A stretch of DNA of 36,843 bases, from assembly GCA_023260255.1 (NCBI GenBank), contig JALQVV010000015.1, positions 1-36,843 on the forward strand. Reading direction: 5' to 3'. A program made the position numbers and the translations under genes. This document shows, piece after piece, positions 9,277 through 16,881 of the stretch (its first letter is position 1; each line of letters begins with the position of its first letter). Below the pieces are notes generated by a model. It was not told the DNA's origin. It ran no database searches and saw nothing but the letters and a program-made list of their open reading frames with translations. The stretch is from Candidatus Saccharimonadia bacterium. Lineage in GTDB: Bacteria; Patescibacteriota; Saccharimonadia; Saccharimonadales; Saccharimonadaceae.

Positions 9277-9730
9277 CGTTGAATCCGCCTGACGTCAATG
9301 ATGAACCAGCTACCCGACTCAGTTGCACTTCACCGATTTTCTTGCCAACAACTTGGGATTTAAATCCTGAAACGAACTTGTCCTGATATTCCTGCGCTTC
9401 ACCCGTTTTACCTTCTGGCGTCACCGTTGCGTCAGTAATTGTCCCGTCACCACCCAGCGTTACCGAAACAGCGATCGACTCCAGTCCGCCTGGTGTCTGG
9501 TAACTGCCAGTGGCGTTATAGGTGCCACTCTTAAAGTTTGTCGGGGCGTTTGTTGGTTGAGTCGTTGTCGATGCCTGTGGCGACACGCTGGCCGATGCTG
9601 TGTCACTGACGTTCGTATCTTTTGATGTATTGTTCTGGCCAAGCACAATCGCTGCTGTCGCGGCAATTGCCAGGAGCGCGATCACGATCACGCCGATAAC
9701 CGCTTTGTTAGGGGAGTGGGATGAATCCAT
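9239..9730 (-). CDS. FMN-binding domain protein, probable flavinylated electron carrier
   Basis: Extracytoplasmic redox carrier of 163 aa. It has an N-terminal membrane anchor (residues 10-31, IGVIVIALLAIAATAA), a Ser/Thr/Gln-rich linker, and one FMN_bind domain similar to the RnfG/NqrC periplasmic domain (GTYNATGSYQTPGGLESIAV, then DATVTPEGKTGEAQEYQDKF). The expected flavin attachment segment is VAGSSLTSGGFNDAI, where the family usually has an S/T-G-A-T/S sequence; here it reads LTSGGF, so the exact modified Thr or Ser is uncertain. It is first gene of the operon with apbE and the RnfD-like reductase, which strongly suggests that it is modified by that ApbE and reduced by that membrane protein. 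A TATACT box lies 6 nt before the ATG. Confidence 0.9.
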   Translation of the reverse strand: MDSSHSPNKAVIGVIVIALLAIAATAAIVLGQNNTSKDTNVSDTASASVSPQASTTTQPTNAPTNFKSGTYNATGSYQTPGGLESIAVSVTLGGDGTITDATVTPEGKTGEAQEYQDKFVSGFKSQVVGKKIGEVQLSRVAGSSLTSGGFNDAIADIEKQANA

Positions 9731-9736
9731 ATATTA

Positions 9737-9742
9737 AGTATA
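9737..9742 (-). promoter_or_regulatory. -10 box of the flavinylation operon, leaderless arrangement
   Basis: TATACT followed by TAATAT and the ATG of the FMN-binding gene (6 nt). Confidence 0.55.
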
Positions 9743-11392
9743 CTATTTCTTACCTGATAAACCGCTGATGACCCTGCCAAAGTACACCCTCATCTCTCTC
9801 CGCCACTCCCATACCCCATAGCCGGCCGCTAACACTCCTACACCACCAAGCGCCCACCATCCAACAAACGCCATTGCCGTGTCCTTGACTGGTTGTACGG
9901 CAAAGGCCGACTCCGGCACGTGTGTCGCCGTAATGTTGCGGCAGCGGTTTGTTTCTTCGCTACGATATTGGTTATCCTTGCATGGTTTTTGAATGCTCGC
10001 CGTAACAATGTTACGACAACGATTCGTTTCCTCATTGCGATACTGGCCGAGTTTACAGGCAGCCAACACACTTGCAACCGGAATAGTACGGCAACGTCCT
10101 GTATCCTCACTTCGATATTTTCCGTCGCCACAGTCAGCCGACGCCTCAGATGCCACGATTTTATTACAGCGTCCTGTATCGACGTTTCGCACATAGCCAT
10201 CATCACACGGCAAATATTTTTGTATGACATTCGTGCTGCCTGGGGTTGGTGCATATGTCTGCCACCACGTACCATCATCTATGCGCGACCACGATGTATC
10301 ACTTGCTAAATTCACATACGCCTGGCTATCCACTTCGACAAGTCCATCAGATGACAGCAAGTACACTATTCCCGATGTCGTTTTGGTCAGGGTTAATTCC
10401 GTCTCGCTTATTGGGACTGTTCTGTAGGCACCTGCTGGTAGGGTCTCGGCACCAAAAACATACGATTTCGTCGTGCTGCGGTTTGTTTGCAGCTGACAGC
10501 CGTCGAGCGAGATAGTCTGGCTAGTACTATTCTGTAGTTCAATAAATTGGTTTGCACTGTTGGCTGCGATCTCATTAATCCGTAGGCCCTCACAGTTATT
10601 CACCAGCTCTGGCGGATCAGGTACGACACACGCCATACCAACAAAAGGCGTCGGTGCATCGTTGCCATATACGCTAAACTCCTTACTGGTGTCTCGCGGA
10701 CCAGCAAAGACCACAGCACCATTCAAAAAACAACGCTGCAAAGAATTATTCTTTGGTGGGACTACCGCGGGTTTTACATCAAAAATATATCCGCTTGCAG
10801 CAGACACGCTACCCCAAGCAACTTTATCCATCGCATTGCCCGAAGCAGACTGGCTGATGAATATTTCTCCCATCGTATCGTTAAGAGAATACGAGGTCTT
10901 TTCAAAGCTGATCACAGGATTCACCGTCGTCGCTATATGCCCAAACACCACAAATGCTTTTGGCTGCAGGATAATGCTGTTTAAATCTACCAGCTGCACG
11001 ATGCTCGTGCCGCTTCCGCGGTACCACAATGACAATCCCGTTAGAGGTAGCGGCTCATTGTTTGGGTTATAAAGCTCGACAAATTCATCCGTACCCGCTG
11101 TTTGCACTTCAGTAATAATTGGATTCTCTTTTACCAAAGAGTCTGTTGGATTTTCCTCGATTACTTGTTCCTGAGCAATCAAGGTTGCGGGTGTCGTTTC
11201 CGTCGTTCCTATCTTGGGTTGTTCACTTTCTGGTAACGCTTCTGCTACACCCTCAATGGTTGACCTTTCTACCTGAGTCGTATTGGTAGCTACCGTCTGC
11301 ACATTATCTGGCGCCACGCCTTCGGCCGCCACCGGAAACGGCACGCAACCAACCAACAAAGCAATACTAAGCACCACCCGGAGAAATCGCAT
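9743..11392 (-). CDS. Secreted lamin-tail-domain protein with four Cys repeats and C-terminal anchor
   Basis: Probable surface protein of 549 aa. It begins with a signal peptide; LLVGC at residues 12-16 could be a lipobox, while VAA at 22-24 could be a signal peptidase I site. A first lamin-tail domain (about 85-200) carries DEFVELYNPNNEPL, and a second (about 265-390) carries NQFIELQNSTSQ. Residues 395-494 are four consecutive 25-aa repeats, each with two Cys and the pattern YR-E-T-RCR. A single C-terminal membrane span with a basic tail (about 510-535) follows. Lamin-tail domains in bacteria sit on secreted or wall-linked proteins and are sometimes tied to nucleases; no catalytic domain is visible here. 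A TATATT box and an AAGGA lie just before the start. Function is not known; adhesion or a structural role is a guess. Confidence 0.85.
   Translation of the reverse strand: MRFLRVVLSIALLVGCVPFPVAAEGVAPDNVQTVATNTTQVERSTIEGVAEALPESEQPKIGTTETTPATLIAQEQVIEENPTDSLVKENPIITEVQTAGTDEFVELYNPNNEPLPLTGLSLWYRGSGTSIVQLVDLNSIILQPKAFVVFGHIATTVNPVISFEKTSYSLNDTMGEIFISQSASGNAMDKVAWGSVSAASGYIFDVKPAVVPPKNNSLQRCFLNGAVVFAGPRDTSKEFSVYGNDAPTPFVGMACVVPDPPELVNNCEGLRINEIAANSANQFIELQNSTSQTISLDGCQLQTNRSTTKSYVFGAETLPAGAYRTVPISETELTLTKTTSGIVYLLSSDGLVEVDSQAYVNLASDTSWSRIDDGTWWQTYAPTPGSTNVIQKYLPCDDGYVRNVDTGRCNKIVASEASADCGDGKYRSEDTGRCRTIPVASVLAACKLGQYRNEETNRCRNIVTASIQKPCKDNQYRSEETNRCRNITATHVPESAFAVQPVKDTAMAFVGWWALGGVGVLAAGYGVWEWRREMRVYFGRVISGLSGKK
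9911..10210 (-). repeat. Four tandem 75-bp units encoding 25-aa Cys repeats
   Basis: Each unit encodes one Cys near its start and a second in a TxRC motif, followed by a hydrophobic/Ala-rich spacer. Units 3 and 4 (ACKLGQYRNEETNRCRNI and PCKDNQYRSEETNRCRNI) are nearly identical; units 1 and 2 have diverged. The spacing is exactly 25 codons each time, which suggests in-frame tandem duplication. Confidence 0.85.
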
Positions 11393-11434
11393 ATCCTTAA
11401 AATATACCGGAGCGATTTTGAATTGTAAACAATC

Positions 11435-12160
11435 CTATTCGGGTAATTCAGCTGTGATATCGGCGTTGGTATGAACGTTCACAACGTCATCCAAATCATC
11501 AAGCGCATCAAGGACCCTTAGTACTTTTTCTGCCTGCTCAGTCTCGTTGATTTCAATCATGTTTTTGGCAACATATTGCAATTCGGCGTCTTTGACATCA
11601 AGTCCAGCATCAACAATATTCGAACGAACTTTTGCCAAATCTTTCTGCTCGGTATAGACCACCAGCTCACCATCTTCCTCGACAGCATCTTCCGCGCCAG
11701 CGTCCAGCACAGTCAGCAGTGCATCCTCGCCAGTTGCCGCAACACGGATCACACCCTTGCGATCAAACTGAAACATCACACTACCTGCATCGGCAATCCG
11801 GCCCCCATTCTTGGTGAGCGCATTGCGCACTTCAGGGAATGTCCGGTTTTTGTTGTCGGTTGCTGTTTCAATGATGATTCCAACACCGCCTGGGCCCATG
11901 CCTTCGTAGGTAATTTCTTCGAGCACGGCAGCGTTCTTGTCATTCACACGGTCGATCGCCCGCTGAATATTTGCGTTTGGCATATTGGCCTGTTTGGCTT
12001 TTTCGATAGCGAGGGCGAGGGCAGAGTTCATAGTAGGGTCGGTACCACTACGTGCAGCAATGGCAATTTGATTGCCAATTTTTGTAAAGACTGCGCCACG
12101 CTTGGCGTCTTTGGCGCCTTTCTCACGTTTAATAGTTGACCATTTACTGTGTCCTGACAT
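11435..12160 (-). CDS. yebC: YebC/PmpR family protein
   Basis: Family known as transcription regulators and, in recent work, as ribosome-associated factors that relieve stalling at proline-rich stretches. The 241-aa length and the sequence fit closely: N-terminal MSGHSKWSTIKREKGAKDAKR, KAKQANMPNANIQRAIDR, then YEGMGPGGVGIIIE and DNKNRTFPEVRNALTKNGG, all hallmarks of the family. A GAGG sequence 8 nt upstream supports this start, and a TATACT box is visible about 40 nt further up. Upstream at 12255-12270 is one copy of the palindrome that also sits at the paaX-like promoter, so the two genes may share a repressor. Confidence 0.97.
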   Translation of the reverse strand: MSGHSKWSTIKREKGAKDAKRGAVFTKIGNQIAIAARSGTDPTMNSALALAIEKAKQANMPNANIQRAIDRVNDKNAAVLEEITYEGMGPGGVGIIIETATDNKNRTFPEVRNALTKNGGRIADAGSVMFQFDRKGVIRVAATGEDALLTVLDAGAEDAVEEDGELVVYTEQKDLAKVRSNIVDAGLDVKDAELQYVAKNMIEINETEQAEKVLRVLDALDDLDDVVNVHTNADITAELPE

Positions 12161-12241
12161 ATTTCGCCTCTATAAATTAAGAGATTATTTGTATGTAGTA
12201 TAAACTATTTTGCCTGTCTTTTCCACCTTACCCATCTAAAA

Positions 12242-12281
12242 TTTATACACATCATGTCCGATCGGGCATAATTTGTATAAT
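12242..12281. promoter_or_regulatory. Palindromic operator copy 1, between yebC and the PaaX-like gene
   Basis: The 16-mer TGTCCGATCGGGCATA (12255-12270) is flanked by inverted TTATACA/TGTATAA arms, giving a palindrome of nearly 40 bp. The arms contain a potential -10 box on each strand: TATAAA on the minus strand, reading toward yebC, and TATAAT on the plus strand. The same 16-mer occurs in inverse orientation at 12784-12799. Confidence 0.75.
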
Positions 12282-12282
12282 A

Positions 12283-12765
12283 TTATGATAGTTTCTTGGT
12301 TTCGAACAGCTCCACCCAGCCGTTAACCTTAAGGTCCGCAACCGCTTCTTTGACCACCTGTTTATGGTCATGTGACGACACCCACACGCTACGCTGAACT
12401 TGTGTGAAGCCAAGGTGGCGCAGCAAATTACGCAGTTGCCGGCGATGTTCGCCAAAATCTTCTGGGATGTCAAAAATTACCATCAGCTGTTTACCGTCAT
12501 CTAATTTTTCAGCAACATACGGCTGCACCTGCTCCTTGCCCTTTGCAGTGAGCTTGGGTGTTCGGGTATCTGTTATCAGCCCGCGCTGTTTCAGCCGTGC
12601 ATACGATTGCTGCAGCGTCAAACGCTTCAGTCCAGATGTTTTTTCAAGTTCGTCAAAGAATTTTGACGGGTGGAATGTCAGTTGTAGATTGCGTTTGCTA
12701 TAGGGAATCAGCGCCAGTAGTATCTGAGTTGTTGCTGGTTGTGCGGAATGACGCCTTTTTGCCAT
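12283..12765 (-). CDS. PaaX-like transcriptional repressor with Cas2-fold C-terminal domain
   Basis: Probable DNA-binding regulator of about 160 aa. The N-terminal half looks like a winged helix: FFDELEKTSGLKRLTLQQSYARLKQRGLI followed by the wing TDTRTPKLTAKGKEQV. The C-terminal half, from KQLMVIFDIPEDFGEHRRQLRNLLRHLGF to QRSVWVSSHD, matches the ferredoxin-like Cas2 fold found at the C-terminus of PaaX proteins. The ORF track start at 12828 is unlikely because it includes the promoter. ATG at 12765 lies 7 nt after a TATAAT box, while ATG at 12774 overlaps that box. Two copies of a palindromic operator flank the gene, one directly upstream of its -10 box, which predicts autoregulation. No CRISPR array or other cas gene is present. 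The ligand is not known. Confidence 0.85.
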   Translation of the reverse strand: MAKRRHSAQPATTQILLALIPYSKRNLQLTFHPSKFFDELEKTSGLKRLTLQQSYARLKQRGLITDTRTPKLTAKGKEQVQPYVAEKLDDGKQLMVIFDIPEDFGEHRRQLRNLLRHLGFTQVQRSVWVSSHDHKQVVKEAVADLKVNGWVELFETKKLS

Positions 12766-12772
12766 ATCATTC

Positions 12773-12810
12773 ATTATACACTTTATGCCCGATCGGACAA
12801 TATGTGTATA
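12773..12810. promoter_or_regulatory. Operator copy 2 overlapping the PaaX-like gene promoter
   Basis: TATGCCCGATCGGACA (12784-12799) is the exact reverse complement of the core at 12255-12270 and is also flanked by TATACA/TGTATAA arms. The minus-strand -10 TATAAT (12773-12778) lies next to the core on the gene side, so a bound repressor would block RNA polymerase. Confidence 0.8.
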
Positions 12811-12847
12811 AACAGGGAAGTACGACACAAAAGTTTTGTGAGGGATT

Positions 12848-14317
12848 TTATTCGATGATATTTGCGTCGCGTAAATTATATTTTGTTACCCGCCACAAAT
12901 ACATACAGATAAACGCAATCGCTGCATATGCTACCCAAACCATCCATCCTTGTATTTCCACCGTCGTTTGCGCCCACGACAGCCCCGCAACATACTGTGC
13001 GACGGTGGTCATATAGGTCAACAACCACTGCGCCGGCAAACCTATGATGGTCGCAAGACCAGGCGCCGCAATCGCACCGATACCACCGATAAATGTTAGG
13101 AGCATTGCCAGTGGTACCAGGGGCAAAATCAGTAAATTCGCAATGATCGCAACATTACTAAACTGACCAAATGCATAGATAAGAATCGGCAAAGTTAGCA
13201 AAAATGCACTGATGGTTTCGCCCAAAATTTGGCGCACTATACCCGGTTTTTTATCGCCAAAAAAGTACCGCTGCAGCAGGGGCGCCAGTATCATGACGCC
13301 AGCAAATGCAGCAAAACTGAGCTGCCAGCCAAGATCATTCCAGGCATACGTCGGATCAATGAGTACGGTTACTGCCGCCGCAAATGGCAGTAGCACTAGG
13401 GGGTGAAACCGACGCCCATAATACCACGCCGCCAGACTCAATCCGGCGACCAGTCCTGCCCGCGACATGCTCGGGCTCGCACCCGTTACCGCCATAAATG
13501 CCACAATCATCGTTGTTGCAGATAACGTCGCCAAATATTTCGATACCCGCACAAATAATCGCCGCGCTAACCTGACCAAAATCGTCAAATTATACCCACT
13601 CGCCACTACCACATGCGTGAGCCCGGCGATCACCAGTGCTTGGTCGAGTTCGGGCGGCAGTGCCCGCCGCTGCCCTAGCAAATAACCCAGGCCCAAACTC
13701 GCCTGCGGTTCCGCAATGGCAAGGCGAACCTTGTCGGCAAACCAATCACGTACCTCGCGGGCAGTATCACCAGGTTGCGGCCGCTGAGCATTCACCAATT
13801 TTGCTTGGTACATGGCTGCCGCAAAACTCCCAAATCCTGTGTCCAATGTGCCACTCACTGTCACTACATCACCACGTTTTATTTCATTGGCTTTGCCAGT
13901 AGTTACCCATATTTTTCCAGCAACGTTATGGCCATCGACCTGCACATCATTAAATCGAAGCAGCGTTTCACCTTTTTTGCCGATGTCTGGATCGTCACTC
14001 ACTTTTCCCTGTAGTTGCACTCGATGACCGATAAGATTTTGATACACCGACAACTGTGATTGCGTCAGTGACCCACGCCACAAACCAATTATCAGTCCAG
14101 CAAGTATAATCATCGGTACCAGATACACCGATCGTCGCCACAATATCACGCCCAGTAGTACCACGCCGACAACCAACCAAACCCCCGAACCAAAAACGGA
14201 CTGGCCAAGCAGTGGCACCATCGCCACCCCTCCTACCACTGCCCCGCTGGCTAGAGCGATCAACCATGATGTATGGATTTTGCGCGTCAGCTGCCACAAT
14301 TGCATATTCACCAGCAT
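12848..14317 (-). CDS. comEC: ComEC/Rec2-type competence membrane protein without the nuclease domain
   Basis: DNA-uptake channel of the inner membrane. The 489-aa protein has N-terminal membrane spans, a small soluble OB-like domain (about residues 75-170, LQGKVSDDPDIGKKGE and GDVVTVSGTLDTGFG), and a multi-spanning competence domain with LGYLLGQRRALPPEL and GLTHVVVASGYNL, the family signature normally read as GLTHLLAISGLH. It ends right after the last membrane spans, so the C-terminal metallo-beta-lactamase-like nuclease of long ComEC forms is absent and no such ORF follows. The start at 14317 could also be the ATG four codons later. It is divergent from pgl with only 37 bp between the starts. 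Consistent with natural competence in an organism that must import nucleotides. Confidence 0.92.
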   Translation of the reverse strand: MLVNMQLWQLTRKIHTSWLIALASGAVVGGVAMVPLLGQSVFGSGVWLVVGVVLLGVILWRRSVYLVPMIILAGLIIGLWRGSLTQSQLSVYQNLIGHRVQLQGKVSDDPDIGKKGETLLRFNDVQVDGHNVAGKIWVTTGKANEIKRGDVVTVSGTLDTGFGSFAAAMYQAKLVNAQRPQPGDTAREVRDWFADKVRLAIAEPQASLGLGYLLGQRRALPPELDQALVIAGLTHVVVASGYNLTILVRLARRLFVRVSKYLATLSATTMIVAFMAVTGASPSMSRAGLVAGLSLAAWYYGRRFHPLVLLPFAAAVTVLIDPTYAWNDLGWQLSFAAFAGVMILAPLLQRYFFGDKKPGIVRQILGETISAFLLTLPILIYAFGQFSNVAIIANLLILPLVPLAMLLTFIGGIGAIAAPGLATIIGLPAQWLLTYMTTVAQYVAGLSWAQTTVEIQGWMVWVAYAAIAFICMYLWRVTKYNLRDANIIE

Positions 14318-14341
14318 ACAGCACTATCAGGCAGGATGTGT

Positions 14342-14347
14342 CATACT
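14342..14347 (+). promoter_or_regulatory. -10 box of pgl, leaderless arrangement
   Basis: CATACT, preceded by TGT as an extended -10, lies 7 nt before the pgl ATG. The 37 bp shared with comEC must also hold the divergent comEC promoter (GATAGT on the other strand is the best candidate), so the two promoters are interleaved. Confidence 0.5.
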
Positions 14348-14354
14348 GGGTGCT

Positions 14355-15068
14355 ATGAGTTCGGTCGAAGCCTTTGACGACAAACAACAGCTGGCACAAG
14401 CAGCAGCACAAGCAGCAGTCGATGCCCTCAAAACGGCGGTCGCCGCCAACGGTCAAGCCACCTGGGTACTTGCCGGTGGCTCAACCCCGCTCGCTGCGTA
14501 TCAGATCATCGCTCGTGACTACCAAGAAGCTATCGACTGGAGCAAGGTAACCCTACTCATTGGGGACGAACGTATCGGCCCGCTTGATGGCCCCGATAAT
14601 AACTGGCACGCTATTGAACAAACACTCACTAGTCTACCAACACAGAAACTCCGCCCTCGATCTGATCAATCCGCCGAACAAGCAGCGGTAGATTACGAAC
14701 AACAACTTGATAGTATCCCCAAACTCTCAAATGGCCTTCCCCGATTTGATTTGGTGTGGCTGGGAGTTGGTGAAGATGGCCATACATTATCACTTTTCCC
14801 CGCCCATGCCAGCCTATTGCCATCCGCCAGCCTGATTATCCCGGTCCATGATTCGCCCAAGCCACCCGCCGAACGCATTAGCCTGTCGCTACGCGCATTA
14901 CAAGGTACGCAAGTTGCCATGATTCTCGCAAGTGGTGCGGATAAGCACACGGCTGTCAGTAGTGCACTTGCCGGCAACCACTCCCCCATTGCCCTCGCTG
15001 TCAGTATCATCGAAACACACGACGGCAAAGTCACCTGGTTTGTCGACAAAGCTGCCGCAACAGATTGA
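14355..15068 (+). CDS. pgl: 6-phosphogluconolactonase (DevB type)
   Basis: Cytoplasmic enzyme of the oxidative pentose phosphate pathway that hydrolyses 6-phosphogluconolactone. The 237-aa length fits. Family motifs are WVLAGGSTPLAAYQ near residue 40, LLIGDERIGPLDGPDNNW (about 75-95) and WLGVGEDGHTLSLFPAH (about 135-150). The ORF track start at 14280 lies inside the divergent comEC gene; ATG at 14355 gives the normal N-terminus and has a -10 box 7 nt upstream. No other pentose phosphate gene is visible in the window. Confidence 0.95.
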   Translation: MSSVEAFDDKQQLAQAAAQAAVDALKTAVAANGQATWVLAGGSTPLAAYQIIARDYQEAIDWSKVTLLIGDERIGPLDGPDNNWHAIEQTLTSLPTQKLRPRSDQSAEQAAVDYEQQLDSIPKLSNGLPRFDLVWLGVGEDGHTLSLFPAHASLLPSASLIIPVHDSPKPPAERISLSLRALQGTQVAMILASGADKHTAVSSALAGNHSPIALAVSIIETHDGKVTWFVDKAAATD

Positions 15069-15092
15069 CAATACCTCTATAAATTGCTATAT

Positions 15093-16847
15093 TTACATGA
15101 GTTCGCCGACGCGGGTCCATAGCTCAGCTCTGCGTGAAACGCAAATTATGAGAGCACCGTGCTCTAACCAGCTGCAAGTAGTTGGCAAAGGCACAGCCCG
15201 AACGCGCGAGAAGAATATACCTAAATATACGGGTCCATAGCTCAGCTGGTTAGAGCACCTGCCTTTTAAGCAGGGTGTCGTGGGTTCAAGCCCCACTGGA
15301 CCCTCCATAGACATTATTTCAGACCCTTCGGGGTCTGATTTGTGTTTCAGACCCCCGTAAATTGGACTGATTTTAGGTATATAAACTTTTTTATTAGGAA
15401 GTATTAAAATTCCGTCGGGAAATAGCATTTGTTTACATATTTTGAACAAAACCATGTCCATACCCCAGATTTGCTCATTTATATTCGACAAGAAGCTCAA
15501 AGCATAGTCTATAAAGGCATCATAGTCCTGCTCAAAGTTCTCAGCTTGCCTGGCTTGCTCGTCAGCCTCAGCAATCAACACCTTTATCTTTTCTATTTCA
15601 GGCTTTATGTCTTCACCCAGCTCAGGATTTAAAGAAAGAGTCTCGATAAGCTTCGACTTTTTGGTGTTTAGATTTTCAACATGACCCCGCGCGATTCTTG
15701 CCTTCTCAATAAGGGTTCGTTCATAAGCGCCCCATACTTTCCTACAGTGTCTCTTAAGGTCTTCAATGTCTTGCTGTGTTAGATAGTGAAGCTCTAGCTC
15801 GCTCTTCACCGCCTCATGTAGTTGTTCTTGTCGAAGTCCCAAGTTGCAATCTCGGCAGCGGTACCGACGGTACCGCTTAAAGCCTTTCTTCTCACCATTA
15901 CTCTGCCAATATCCAACCAGTCTAGGATATGGATTTTCTCCCAGAACACACCTCAGACATTCAGCATCATTTGAAAAAGGAAATTCAGGATTATTTCTAA
16001 TAACAATAAACCTCTTGCCTTTATTCTTAACCATATTGACGAGTATTTCATGCTCGGCTTTGGTAATCATTTTTCTATGCAACCCCTCTTCATTGCGAGT
16101 ATCCCAATTTCCGAAAGTTATGACCCCACAATAATATGCGTCACACATCAGTTCTTTCCACCGATACATATCTATAGTCTTGCCGCCCGTGGACTTAGGT
16201 CCATAGTTTTTCGTTGTTAACCCTCGCTCCGTTGCCCGCTTTAATCCTTCACTTATACTACATTCTCCACGCGCCATCTCTTGAAAAGTATCTCGCATAG
16301 CAGACCAATTAGGCTCGTCAGGGATGTGCAGTCCAGGTGTTTCAGATTTCCTATACCCAGTATGCGGATTACTAGGATAGTATCCCGCCATTATGCGCGC
16401 CTTTTGATTAGCTGGGGTCTTTAATATTCTTTCTTCGTTGCTCTGCTGAGCTTTGAATATATCCATTAATTCCTCAAAGACAGCCATTGTGTCGTTGGGA
16501 TTTATCTCTGGACGTTTCGCAAAACGCAGTTCAACACCAATGATTTTGACCTTGGTTTTCCAATAGTAGTATTCGTCGATTGACCTCATAAATCTGTCGA
16601 CTTCATCAATTATGAGCATACTAACCGACTTATGAGCCTTACAAAACCTATACATCTCTACGATGTCTTTACGTTCTACGTTCTTACCTTTTCTACTTGA
16701 TATAGCGACACGCCACCATTGGAGTATTTCTGCATCAAGGAAAGCTGCTGCTTTCTTTATTCGTTCTTCTTGAGGCTCAAGATTACCATCAAGTAATTGC
16801 TTTTTGGTTGAAACCCTACACAATGCGATTGCTTTTACTGTACTCAT
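15093..16847 (-). CDS. Large serine recombinase (integrase of the island)
   Basis: Site-specific recombinase that would integrate and excise the island. Domains in order: an N-terminal resolvase catalytic domain with ALCRVSTKKQ (catalytic Ser about residue 14) and LIIDEVDRFMR, a recombinase domain (about 155-280, AGYYPSNPHTGYRK), a zinc ribbon with CLRC and CRDC (about 300-360), a coiled coil (about 385-450) and a C-terminal tail. About residue 515 onward is encoded antisense to tRNA-Lys (GPVGLEPTTPCLKG) and beyond, so that tail is probably not conserved; the natural tail KVYIPKISPIYGG lies just before. The stop codon therefore comes from sequence beyond the tRNA. AAGGGA about 9 nt upstream supports the start. 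It marks the left end of an AT-richer island. Confidence 0.93.
   Translation of the reverse strand: MSTVKAIALCRVSTKKQLLDGNLEPQEERIKKAAAFLDAEILQWWRVAISSRKGKNVERKDIVEMYRFCKAHKSVSMLIIDEVDRFMRSIDEYYYWKTKVKIIGVELRFAKRPEINPNDTMAVFEELMDIFKAQQSNEERILKTPANQKARIMAGYYPSNPHTGYRKSETPGLHIPDEPNWSAMRDTFQEMARGECSISEGLKRATERGLTTKNYGPKSTGGKTIDMYRWKELMCDAYYCGVITFGNWDTRNEEGLHRKMITKAEHEILVNMVKNKGKRFIVIRNNPEFPFSNDAECLRCVLGENPYPRLVGYWQSNGEKKGFKRYRRYRCRDCNLGLRQEQLHEAVKSELELHYLTQQDIEDLKRHCRKVWGAYERTLIEKARIARGHVENLNTKKSKLIETLSLNPELGEDIKPEIEKIKVLIAEADEQARQAENFEQDYDAFIDYALSFLSNINEQIWGMDMVLFKICKQMLFPDGILILPNKKVYIPKISPIYGGLKHKSDPEGSEIMSMEGPVGLEPTTPCLKGRCSNQLSYGPVYLGIFFSRVRAVPLPTTCSWLEHGALIICVSRRAELWTRVGELM
15113..15174. 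repeat. Rearranged fragments of tRNA-Lys
   Basis: 15113-15129 repeats the first 17 nt of the intact tRNA-Lys (GGGTCCATAGCTCAGCT) in direct orientation, followed after a 20-nt interruption by an AGAGCAC D-arm remnant. 15159-15174 is an exact inverted copy of tRNA positions 15243-15258. The fragment lies 118 bp upstream of the real tRNA and is probably debris of past integration or template switching. Confidence 0.85.
15231..15307 (+). tRNA. tRNA-Lys (anticodon UUU), CCA encoded
   Basis: The acceptor stem GGGTCCA pairs with TGGACCC, followed by discriminator T and an encoded CCA. The D-arm is GCTC-AGCTGGTTA-GAGC, the anticodon stem CCTGC/GCAGG encloses loop CTTTTAA, and the T-arm GTGGG-TTCAAGC-CCCAC is canonical. 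It serves as the island attachment neighbourhood: the recombinase ORF crosses it on the opposite strand. Confidence 0.98.
15320..15337 (+). terminator. Hairpin with UUCG tetraloop after tRNA-Lys
   Basis: CAGACCC-TTCG-GGGTCTG is a perfect 7-bp stem with a very stable UUCG loop, 12 nt after the tRNA CCA, followed by ATTTGTGTTT. Probably the tRNA terminator. It is also translated as the end of the recombinase in antisense. Confidence 0.65.
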
Positions 16848-16881
16848 TTTATTTATCCCTTCTCTCGTGCATTCTAATTGC

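Noticed and set aside
12283-12828. Cas2 of a CRISPR system
   Set aside because: The Cas2-like fold is joined to a winged helix as in PaaX; no cas1, other cas genes or repeat-spacer array was seen in the window.
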